A stretch of DNA of 64,000 nucleotides, taken from positions 43,532,663-43,596,662 of the forward strand of contig CM076943.1 of assembly GCA_039566865.1 (NCBI GenBank). The letters are read 5' to 3'. Both the position numbers and the translations under genes were made by a program. Position 1 is the first letter of the stretch, and each line of letters opens with the position of its first letter. This DNA comes from Aurelia coerulea. Lineage: Eukaryota; Cnidaria; Scyphozoa; Semaeostomeae; Ulmaridae. Below are positions 54,950-64,000 of this stretch, piece after piece. The notes under the pieces are model-generated. The model did no database searches, was not told the origin of the DNA, and was given only the letters and a program-made list of their open reading frames with translations.

Positions 54950-56056
54950 AAATGGTTCTAGCTTCAGCATAAGCAGCATAAAGTGTGGTATTCCGCAGGG
55001 CTCGTGTTTGGGACCCTTGCTTTTCATACTATACATTAATGACTTTGAGAACTGTCTGGAAAGCATGAACCCAAATATGTATGCCGATGATACATGTGTG
55101 AATATCGCGTCGGAAAACCGTCCGAAAACCTGAATGAACTTCTAACAGATTTGAAAAGCGAGCTAGAAAATATATCGAACTGGATGAGGATCAATAAACT
55201 TAGTTTGAATTCCAGCAAAAGTGAATATATGGTTATAAGCCATAGGCGACAATTGAATAGGGTAGGTGATGATTTGCCAGATCTTGTCCTCAATAATGAT
55301 GTTATCGAAAGGGTTGACAAGACAAAATATTTAGGAATCAACATCGATGAAAGCCTTACTAGGAAAGAGCAGTACAAAACTATCAAAAACAAGCTGAAAG
55401 GGGGCTTGAGCTCCCTGAGAAAGCTGAAAGACATCCTTCCGCAAAGGAAAATTGACCAGGTCTACAAAGCTCTCTTTGAAAGCCACCTTCGCTATGGCGA
55501 CATTGTTTGGAGTACTCTTTCCAACACCAAACTATCCCAACTGCAACGATTACAGACAAGGGCAAAGAAGCTAATACTGGACGCCAAGTATAAGGACGGT
55601 TGGAACTGTAAATGGCTCAATGTAAAATCTTTGCTCTCATTTGACAAAGGAGTTATGACATATAAAATTCTGCATGACCTTTGTCCCGAAAATCTTTGCC
55701 ATAAGTTCACTGAAAGATCCATGATTTCAGAGCATAGAACCAGAAATCATGGAGATCTGCAAATTCCCAAAGTTAGGTTAGAATATGCAAAGCGAAGTTT
55801 CTACTTCTCTGGTGTCAAAAATTGGAATGATATCCCGGACAACATTCGAGAACAAGAATCAATCACTCGTTTTAAAACAGGTTTTAGAAAGTATCTTTTG
55901 AACCTACAAGACCCAAACACGACCCCTTGGTAGAGCAGCATATCTAAATTATTTACAAATTTTTCTTTAAATTTTTTCTTTGAAATAATTTGTAAATACG
56001 CTGAAAGGTTTTTTTCGTGTATAAATATTGATAAAATGAAAATGAAAATGAAATGA
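54950..56056 (+). pseudogene. LINE RT C-terminal half with 3' tail
   Basis: The fragment enters in the RT palm (KCGIPQGSCLGPLLFILYIN, then NMYADDTCVNIAS), shifts frame near 55105, and continues in a 279-codon frame at 55094-55933. That frame has the thumb and C-terminal domain (NWMRINKLSLNSSKSEYMVI, KYLGINIDESLTR, QLQRLQTRAKKLILDAKYKD, SFYFSGVKNWNDIPDNIREQ). A stop at 55933 precedes a short untranslated part that ends in (AAATG)n-type repeats near 56034-56056, the simple-repeat tail typical of CR1/L2-like LINEs. It is 5'-truncated, with only the one shift visible. Confidence 0.9.
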
Positions 56057-56196
56057 TGCTAAAATACTTCAGTTATTTCCAATTTTATTTGATAAATCAG
56101 TTGTGGGGATGTCCGTCCAGAGAGTTGTTTACATGTTTAGGCACATAGCTAATTTGGGGCCGGAGCTTCGTTCATTTTCCGGTCGAAGAATATTGA

Positions 56197-57283
56197 CCTT
56201 CGTTTAAATATCTATAGAAATCGCTACAAATGAGATATACAGATAAGAATTTCAGCGATTATGCATACTGACCTGAGCAATAACTCAAACTTCTTCACTG
56301 CTATCATATCTCAAAATTGGAGGCAATTTCTAATGAATTATGGTAGAGAAATTATTTTGGCCTAAGCTTTTCCTCGCTTGAAACTCAGTCCATTGCACCT
56401 AAAAAGTTATGGTAAAATTCTTGAGCTAGATAATGCACTTACCCTTGACTCAGACACAAGTTTGACTTCGTTTGCCTTTTTTACTTTGGCCAATTTTTTT
56501 AAGAAACAACCAGTTGTGGGCGAATTGCAAAAACTTTCCTAGGTCCATATTTTTCTCTGCACAGTCTCTCCGCTTCAAACAACAAACGGTGAACTTTGAC
56601 ATTGTATCATAAAAGTCTTGCATCATAGAACATTCCTTATGAACGACTGCATGCGCTTTAGCGAGGCACTCGTGAATTGTTTTCACGCATTTTGTTTTTT
56701 CGTTCTTATTTCAATCAATGCAAAACATAAAAAGAACAAAGCATTATTTTGGGTTCTCTTTTGTTTGTTTGCATTGACTAATTGAATCAAATGCGTGAAA
56801 ACAATTCACGAGTGCCTCGCTAAAGCGCATGGAATTGTTCCATAGGAATGTTCTGGGATGCAAGACTTTTATGATACAATGTCAAAGTTCACCGTTTGTT
56901 GTTTGAAGCGGAGAGACTGTGCAGAGAAAAATATGGACCGAGGGAAGTTTTTGTAATTCGCCCACAACTGGTTGTTTCTTACAAAAAATTGCCAAAGTAA
57001 AAAAGGCAAACGAAGTCAAACTTGTGTCTGAGTATGGGTAAGTGCATTATCTAGCTCAAGAATTTTACCATAATTTTTTAGGTGCAATGGAATGAGTTTC
57101 AAGCGAGGAAAAGGTTAGGCCCAAGTGAGGTCTCTACGAGAAATCTTTAGAAATTGCCTCCAATTATGAGATATGATAGCAGTGAAGGAGTTTGGGTTAT
57201 GGCTCAGGTCAGTATGCATAATTGCTGACATTCTTATCTGTATATCTCATTTGTAGCGATTTCTATAGATATTTCAACGAAGG
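56197..57283. mobile_element. 1.1-kb foldback element
   Basis: Two arms of about 490 bp (56197-56700 and 56790-57283) are inverted copies, with ends CCTTCGTTTAAATATCTATA and TATAGATATTTCAACGAAGG, separated by about 90 bp. The arms share GGCAAACGAAGTCAAACTTG and TGCATACTGACCTGAGC-like blocks. Both flanks begin TATT, but no longer duplication is seen. The 78-codon minus-strand frame in the left arm is disrupted in the right arm and is not called as a gene. Confidence 0.88.
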
Positions 57284-57289
57284 TATTAC

Positions 57290-57508
57290 ACTTGGCTGCA
57301 AGGCAATAAGCTGTCCTTGAATGTAACAAAAACTCATTCAATGCTCACATCTACAAAGCAGAAACACAACTCTCTCAAAGACGAAACAAAGTCTTGGAAC
57401 TGAAAATACGTGACAATGAGCTCGAAGTAGTTCAAAAGACAAAGTACCTTGGGGTACAAATCGATAGCTCTTTGGACTGGAAGGAGCAAATTAAGGCAGT
57501 TTCTACCA
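57290..57508 (+). pseudogene. LINE RT fragment beside the foldback
   Basis: With one frame shift the fragment encodes LQGNKLSLNVTKTHSML and later DNELEVVQKTKYLGVQIDSS with LDWKEQIKAV, the RT thumb region of a CR1/L2-like LINE. It ends at a (CAGTT)n tract. Confidence 0.75.
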
Positions 57509-57538
57509 GTTCAGTTCAGTTCAGTTCAGTTCAGTTTT
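57509..57538. repeat. (CAGTT)n microsatellite
   Basis: Five to six tandem TTCAG units directly after the LINE fragment. Confidence 0.9.
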
Positions 57539-57784
57539 CATATTTTAAATTCACCACATACAATTTATCATAACAAAACTAATTAATACAAACAATTAAC
57601 TAAACTACAATAATAACAATAATGCACCTAAAATTAATACAACATACAAATACCGAACAAAGAACAAGATAAATTGTATTGGGGGAATTACTTAAAGGAG
57701 GAGCTCTTTCAAAAGATAAACTAATCGAGGAGAGAGCACCCCCTGTTTCAAAGAGTTCTCATACAAATTTGATTATTTTAGAGG

Positions 57785-58185
57785 CCCTTTACATGAGAAA
57801 TTTCAACCCGGGTTGAGTTGAACACGGGTTGAGTTTCAACTCGGTTGACGGTGTAAGCCTTCATCGCGCTTACATGAAGGAGGCCGAGTTGAAACTCAAC
57901 ACGGGTTCAACTCAACTCGGCAACTCAACCCGTGTTGAAATTTCAACACGGGTTGAAATTCTCATGTAAACGCAATATTTGTTCAACTCGGGGCGAGATT
58001 AGAATACAAAGGAGATCGAATCTATTTCCGCAATCATTCGAATATTTGAGTGGGCTCTCATTCCTTCTTCTGTTGTTTGCAACCATGTGACCTAATCTCA
58101 ACCCGTGTTGAGATTTCATGTAAACGCAAGGCAAAATAAGCAATGCTGTTAAAACTCAACACGGGTTGAAATTTATCATGTAGGG
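57785..58185. mobile_element. Inverted-repeat element made of CAACxCGGGTTGA palindromes
   Basis: Ends CCCTTTACATGAGAAATTTC and its diverged complement at 58155-58185 are inverted. The interior repeats the near-palindrome TCAACxCGGGTTGA at least eight times in both orientations, plus CATGTAAACGCAA twice. It is non-coding, and no target duplication could be set. Confidence 0.75.
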
Positions 58186-58187
58186 TA

Positions 58188-59325
58188 AGACGGGGTAAAG
58201 TGAACTACAGGGTAAAGTGAACTACTCAGAACATTCGCTGTTCTCTCCAAAAGTAAAGATGCAATGATAAAACATGATTTATGCCCAATGCTTTGTTACA
58301 TGTGCTCACAGAAAATGAAAGTATTTTTGCAAAATAGTTCTTCCTGTTGTTGCAAAAATCCCTTTACCCGAGGCAGTAAAAACAACCTCGGGAAATTATG
58401 GTTCTTAGGTTTGAGCTTCTATCTTTGGTCTTATTTTTGACCCCAAGAAGAAATTCATTTCTATAATTGTTTTGATCGATTTGAAGCACATACCACGTGT
58501 TTACTTTCTCCAAAAGGAAAGGGCCAAGAAAGACTTTTTTGTCAGGTAACGTAATATTTTAAAAGATCTACCGTTCAGACGATATTTTGCTTCGACCGGG
58601 GTAAAGTGAACTACCTATTACTTTTTATTTTCTCATGTAAAGACGAAGTCAGACGAAGAAGACCTTTTCAATCTCATTTGGTTCATAATTCTGCCTTCAG
58701 AAAATCATAATTTGCAGGATAATTTTTCGCTCTGATGACACAGAAATATATTCTGATACCAGCTCCCTGAGAAACCTCCAAAACTTTGACAGCCTAAGTC
58801 TGATCTTCATTCAAAAATGCGGCTATTGATCCAAGAACTTTATTGGGATTTATGAAGCAAGTATACCTATCGACATGGAAAGTATAAATGGTCATCACTG
58901 TGAAATTAGAATATTGAAAATTGTTATAACTATTTTTGGTTTTATTTCTGGGCGAAGGTTTCAGGGCACAGTATGAACTATTTTGAAAATAGTGTTTCTC
59001 TTTTTAGTGATTTGGTATTCATATGCAATATAGTATTTTCCAAGTATATTCCCATCATTTTTCATCGAATTGTATTCAGGTCTCGCAATCTGACTCGAAT
59101 TTGTGACTTTGACAATAGTTTTTCGTTAATATTTGATCTGCACAGATCCTTCTCAACATAGGTCACCATTTAATTTCTTTTAAATTGTGAAATTTTTGGA
59201 TTTGTTTCGTTTTGGCATGCGAAGAACTCCTTAGAGTTACAAAATAAATCATGTTTTCGGGTATTACCAGCATCATTTTGGTTTTATCGAACAATTGCTA
59301 AGTAGTTCATTTTACCCCGGCCTGG
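58188..59325. mobile_element. Element bounded by GGGGTAAAGTGAACTA repeats
   Basis: AGACGGGGTAAAGTGAACTA at the left and the complement of AGTAGTTCATTTTACCCCGG at the right (about 59300-59322) are inverted repeats. Further direct copies of the word lie at 58210, 58599 and 59325, so the ends are complex. No transposase or target duplication was seen. Confidence 0.6.
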
Positions 59326-60257
59326 GGTAAAGTGAACTAGGCAGAGCGGTCGCCAATGAAAGCTCTTTTGTGAGACAATGGAAAAAGATTTGAAAAATAT
59401 TTTTGCTGGATAAACTGACCCAAAGACATAATGTCAAAACAACGTTAGCCCTATCCAGACTAAGTGCCCCCCCCCCTAGTAAACTTTTCCACACAGCTCG
59501 TCGAGTATCTCTAGAATAGTCTTGCTTTTTTGTGACTTTTAGTTTCCATCTATGAGACATCTTTTCATGTCAATTTCAAAAATTTTGACACTCATTCCGG
59601 GGGTCAACACATGACTTTAAATTGAGTACTCCGCAAAATAAATACATTTTAAATCATAGTTTTGGAACCACTGGCTCTATGACAATGAGACAAACATTGT
59701 TGAACTCGTCTTGAAGCAAGCTTTCATTTGATATATAGTTTATTGATTTTTTATGATGTCATCAAGAATTGGTTGTTGCGCATGCGTACTGATGAAAAAC
59801 AATGTTATAATATGATGAAGACATAATATGATGCAGCAGGTCTCTTTATGTATATTTAGCATTTTTTGCTATTTTCAAAAGTAATTTATGATCAATTTTA
59901 GACAAAAATTGCTCTTTTTTCGTACAAAATAATTAAATGCTGACATCAGCAAAAATATTAAAGTGCACATCCAGCGCAAAGTTTTTATTTTTTCAAATGA
60001 TAGACCAACTTGATAAAATCATAATTGTCAAAAACAAAAATTAAATCGGCTGAGTAGTTTTTGATTTATGCGTTGATCAAGGAGTTGAAGATTTGGGCAA
60101 AATGCGGTTCCACGGCCGGGCTTTTGTAGCATGATGGGAGATCTGGGTCGAGACGCGTGTGACGATGACCCAGGAAGGCAATATTTGCGGCCTACGCTAT
60201 TCACTTGGAATTCAAGTAAACTTTGCATGCATAAAACCAAATCGTACATATCTGAAT
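59326..60257. other. Non-coding stretch
   Basis: No gene or clear repeat recognised; a short C-run lies at about 59467-59475. Confidence 0.4.
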
Positions 60258-60620
60258 ATGCCTAACCGATGCGTTGCAGCTGGCTGTGGAAGTTTACCAG
60301 ATTTAAAAAACGGGATCGTTTGATCGTACACCATCTAATTCCATTTCATGGCGATGAACGACCTGCTTCTAAGAAAAGTAGAAGGCAATGGGTGGATTTT
60401 GTGAAGCTGAAGCGAGCGAAATGGAAAGCAACTGCCAGCTCGACCCTGTGCTCCAAGCATTTCAAAGCAGATGAATTCATAAGGAGATTCAATTATTTGG
60501 AGGGCCAAGGAGAGGCAATAATTCCCAGATTAGAAACGAGATGAAATTGAAGTCATACATGTGCCAAGTATCCAAGCTGTAGAGACTGTAGTCTCCAAAT
60601 CGACGTTGTCCAAATCATAT
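60258..60620 (+). pseudogene. THAP zinc-finger domain, frameshifted
   Basis: An ATG at 60258 begins MPNRCVAAGCGSLPDLKNG, the start of a THAP DNA-binding domain (C-x4-C). After a small shift near 60315-60330 a second frame continues with LIPFHGDERPASKKS, RRQWVDFVKLKRAKWKA, STLCSKHFKADEFIRRFNYL (C-x2-H ligands) and EAIIPRL. A second shift at about 60535 leads to RDEIEVIHVPS. The C2CH ligands are all present but spread over frames, so the locus is a pseudogene or carries sequence errors. THAP domains occur in animal transcription factors and in P-element-like transposases; which one this was cannot be told. Confidence 0.8.
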
Positions 60621-60982
60621 GTCTAAATCAAGGCGCAGTAGAGCGCATAGACAGGTTGGTTAGGTTATTGCCATGCCGATCGTAGGACACATCGGCTTTA
60701 TGCAAGCTTTGGATTGGAAGGATAGCCATTATCACATATCAACAGATCAAACGACGACACCGTTTCATTCAGTCATTCAAATGGTATGAACAAGCACTGT
60801 ATGTAGTGTATGAGGTAAGAATTGTTATCGTTTGCTATTCCTTATTTCTGTGTGATAGAAACTTTATCTTATTGTTTTGGAGTAGAAATAGTTTAGGCTT
60901 GGTGGCATAAAGTGAGTGAGATGTTTATCTATTCTGATAAACAACATAATTTGTATTCTTGTTGTGGAATGCGGATTACAAC

Positions 60983-61805
60983 CGGTGTTACTAAACTATG
61001 GAATCAGCCAAAACGAGCCAAAATGATCCAAAACGAGCCAAAATGATCCAAAACGAACCAAAATGACCCAGAACAACCCAAAAACGAGCTAGAATGACCC
61101 AGAACGACCCAAACACGAGCTAAAATGATCCAGAACAACCCAAAACACGCTAAAAATGACCCAAACAGAGCCAGAGGGACCGCCCAATGAACCAATAAAT
61201 CGTGAACAGAGGCCTGAATTGGATTTAATGCAACACTGTTCGTTGGCAGTGTCGTATTGATGCATCAATAACTGTAACAAGCAAGCTAAATGCCTAATGC
61301 CAATTTCACACCAATTTTTGACATTTTTCTTCTCCAGCATTTGTTTATTCTGAACCTGCCTCTGTCAGATCCACCTGCCTCTGTCAGATCCACCTGCCTC
61401 GAAGAATTAAATGCTGACTGAACAGTTAATGATCTACCATCTTTAGCATTAAAAATGACAAATTTTCACCCCACCTATTGTTCTACTCCTGCAGACTCTA
61501 ATAGTTTCATAATAATAATTTCATAATTTTAATCATCTGGTAGCATTTTTTTACATGACAATATGCAACTGCTCTGCCAAGTCAAGCTGTTTGCTGCTGC
61601 TGAGTCAAGCTGTTTTTCGTGGGATCAGATCTAATGATGATAATTGGGGTCTTTTTGGGTCATTCTGGGTCGTTCTGGGTTATGTTGACTCGTTCTTTTG
61701 GTTTTCTGCGTCATTTTGGCCCATTTTGGGTCATTTTGGGTCATTTTGGTTCATTTTGGTTCGTTTTGGATCATTTTGGGTGATTCCATAGTTTAGCAAT
61801 ACCGG
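60983..61805. mobile_element. hAT-like element with minisatellite arms
   Basis: Left CGGTGTTACTAAACTATGGA and the complement of the right end (CCGGTATTGCTAAACTATGG) are inverted repeats, flanked by ATTACAAC at 60975-60982 and 61806-61813, consistent with an 8-bp duplication. Each inner arm is a run of degenerate ~10-bp units (CCAAAACGAG, CCAAAATGAT and variants), in opposite orientation on the two sides. The resulting FGSFW-type peptide frames are artefacts of the repeats. Confidence 0.85.
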
Positions 61806-61813
61806 ATTACAAC

Positions 61814-63162
61814 AACACCCAGTTTTGAGGCAAAATCTTCCATTACCATTCCCTTGAATAACTTTGTGATGCTACTCTTAATTTCTTGCTTACTGTAGTC
61901 CAGATCTGTACTCACTGTTACAAAATGAGAGACTGCATTTTTACACTGATTTTAAACACTAACATTGAGATTTTTTGAGCAATTTCAAATATGTTAGATA
62001 TTGAAAACAAATGCCAATGGTCTTTCCATACAGGCAGTCGCACGAAGTCTTCCACTGTTATTCATGATTAAATCATATTCGTTTCTTTCCTTCATTAGTT
62101 CATCGACCTCGTCACATCTATGGCACAGAACACTGACATATCTTTGACTGATGAGCAGCAATAGAAATATGGCTTGTTTACAATGGCAATTGACCAGAAC
62201 CTATCATGTTTTACAGTTGTTGTCAAAGAGTTAAACTCTGACAGTTATGACTTTGATGTGGCAGAGCAATGTATTTGACATGGTGCACAAGATATGCAAA
62301 TTTTGACATTTTTGGTATATTTCTTAGGGTTCATCAACAAACAGTTTTTTGTGACAGTTAATGGAATTGGGCCATTAACAGCTCCACACCCCCTCGCAAT
62401 CCTAATGGACCACTAGATTTATCATCAAATTCATTCATGTTGTGAGTCTACCACCATTAGCACCATTACCACCAGTAGCACCATTCCTTTAAAATAATGT
62501 GTATAGCGTTTGGGACAAAGCCAAAGGCAATTTCTTCAGTCAGATCACAATTAAGTAGTGTAAACTGCCTGAATACCAATGGTTACCAGTTAGGGTCTGC
62601 AGGGGGAAATGGCAAGCAACTAAATAAAGTGAGGTAATAAATTACGTTGATGTGAATTAAATTATAGGCCATTCTCAAGCCAATTGGGTAGGCTGAGGTG
62701 CAATGGGTAATGATGATTGCCAGAGGGTGGACTTAAATCAACATTCAATATTTCAAGGAGTGTGGTTCTAACAGATGTAGCTTGAGAAGACTTGTATCTC
62801 AAGACTTTATGAAATTTGTCCATATTTTTGTCTTGGTTATATACCACAAAATTATCCACTTTATCCCAGTAGGGCCCATTCTTTAAAAGTTTAAAATATG
62901 TTTCACTTTTCGTTGCAAAAGTACCATTTTAGCTGAAGCCATCCCCCTAACAGCCCAATTCTGTTGAATGTGATGAAAATTGTCTGTAAAGTACCCCTTG
63001 CTGTAAATAATATCTTAAACTAGCAGAGTAAATTCTACACTCTGGAAGGTATCGTTTTGCTACAGAAAAATTGTTGATGGAAATTTATGAACTTAGTTTC
63101 CTAAATTCTCCAAATAAATTCTGGAACAATTGAGAGAAGATTATTACTGGATCTGTTTGACC
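61814..63162. other. Non-coding stretch
   Basis: No gene confirmed. A minus-strand frame at 62662-62859 is open but has neither family support nor convincing splice sites. A short tandem ACCA(T/G)TAGCACC block lies near 62450-62485. Confidence 0.4.
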
Positions 63163-63170
63163 TCTAAGAT

Positions 63171-63353
63171 CATGAGCACATAAGAAGATGAAATTTAGGG
63201 GGGGGGGGCTGCCAGATAAAAGAATAATGTATATTGTTTATGAAAATTCTGCCTGACTCGAGACAACATCAATTTTTGCCGGATTATGGCTGGTTCTGGC
63301 GAAATTTTTCAAATATTGGGTGGGGGCTGTAGCCCCCGCTTCCTACACTTGTA
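63171..63353. mobile_element. Diverged copy of the 14592 MITE
   Basis: The interior aligns with the 176-bp element at 14592-14767 (G-run then GCTGCC, ATTGTTTATGAAAATT, GGATTATGGCTG, GGGTGGGGGCT). The flanks TCTAAGAT and TCTGAGAA agree at six of eight positions, an eroded 8-bp duplication. Confidence 0.7.
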
Positions 63354-64000
63354 TCTGAGAACATGTCATATTTCCCAATTCTTGCTTTTCCTCGCTTACT
63401 GAGTGTCCAGAATCATTTCGGAAAAAGATTGCCACATATAAAGTCAAAATTTCAGAAATTGTCTTGTCCTTCAATTCACAGAAACAGGATGGTTTTGATG
63501 TTTTGATAAATACGAGTTTAACATAATTGAGTTATTCATAGTAGACAAATATTGTTTCATTTGAATGTGAAGAATGTGAAAGTCAATATCTTTGCTTTGT
63601 CTTTATTTCTACATTCCTTCTACTACAACATAATGTGCTTGGCATTGTCCACTCAGGAATCTAAAAAAACAACATACGTTTTTATTATAAATCGATAACA
63701 GCCTTGTGCTATCTACATGCCAAATAATAGGCTCCATTGACTCCAATACGTAGATTACTTTCTTTGGCAAACGAAAAGGTGCTTCAAACTGGGTGAAGTG
63801 TTATTGTAGCCTGGATGCAATATATGCATTGTCAGAAGCCTTGACCTAATAAAGACGCGCCAGTGTTCTTCCAGTTCTTTTCCGATGTTTAATTTGCTCA
63901 ATAATAGATGATAATGGCATTGAATACCGTCGGAAGTATACTTCCCGGAGATTATGAAATAATCATATTTGAAAACGGCTTACCTCAAATACACTGCCAA
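63354..64000. other. Non-coding stretch to window end
   Basis: Nothing recognisable. Confidence 0.4.

Noticed and set aside
56450..56686. 78-codon frame in the left arm of the large foldback
   Set aside because: The corresponding part of the right arm is interrupted, so the frame is not maintained.
61004..61791. FGSFW-repeat peptides on both strands
   Set aside because: They arise from the degenerate CCAAAACGAG repeats in the arms of the hAT-like element.
62662..62859. Minus-strand frame as a terminal exon
   Set aside because: Composition is coding-like and the frame extends upstream (NGPYWDKVDN), but the acceptor is weak and no family is recognised.

Overview
The window looks like a gene-poor, transposon-dense stretch of an animal nuclear genome. 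I infer a cnidarian, probably a stony coral or sea anemone: the base composition is AT-rich, exons are small with GT..AG borders, the LINEs belong to the CR1/L2-like group, and Penelope-like, Gypsy and many short inverted-repeat elements sit together with a THAP zinc-finger relic. Nothing is organised as a bacterial operon. No tRNA, rRNA or CRISPR array was seen.

Layout. 1-8607: a head-to-tail satellite of eight copies of a ~1.1 kb monomer, with one aberrant chimeric unit. 8.6-13.2 kb: intergenic DNA with a 15-bp minisatellite and G-run, hAT-like miniature elements. 13.3-16.8 kb: two decayed LINEs facing each other, each split by a smaller element. 16.8-17.5 kb: two phase-compatible exons of a minus-strand host gene. 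17.5-24.4 kb: mostly non-coding, with a 600-bp foldback element flanked by a 9-bp target duplication. 24.4-27.3 kb: two fused LINE fragments. 27.3-36.6 kb: a run of inverted-repeat elements (TA-flanked and 8-bp-TSD types), several nested. 36.6-45.5 kb: a retroelement cluster containing LINE fragments, two nuclease-like LINE C-termini, Penelope-like tails carrying hammerhead-ribozyme-like motifs, (ATT)n tracts, and a Penelope-like GIY-YIG ORF. A young Ty3/Gypsy element with matching LTRs is inserted in that ORF, and a TA-flanked foldback is inserted in its 3' tail. 45.5-50.5 kb: a LINE tail, G-run elements, a second 15-bp minisatellite with a satellite copy 1.2 kb away, and a convincing minus-strand host exon at 49531-49776. 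50.5-64 kb: more inverted-repeat elements, a signal-peptide exon at 52108-52205, LINE fragments, a large foldback, a frameshifted THAP domain, and quiet non-coding DNA to the end.

The annotatable content is therefore mobile DNA at different stages of decay. The Gypsy element is the youngest: its two LTRs look identical and its 5-bp target duplication is perfect, yet its reading frames carry two shifts. The host signal is limited to four small exons plus a THAP relic. Several nestings give a relative order: the Penelope-like element is older than the Gypsy element and the foldback inserted in it, and the LINEs are older than the small elements that split them.
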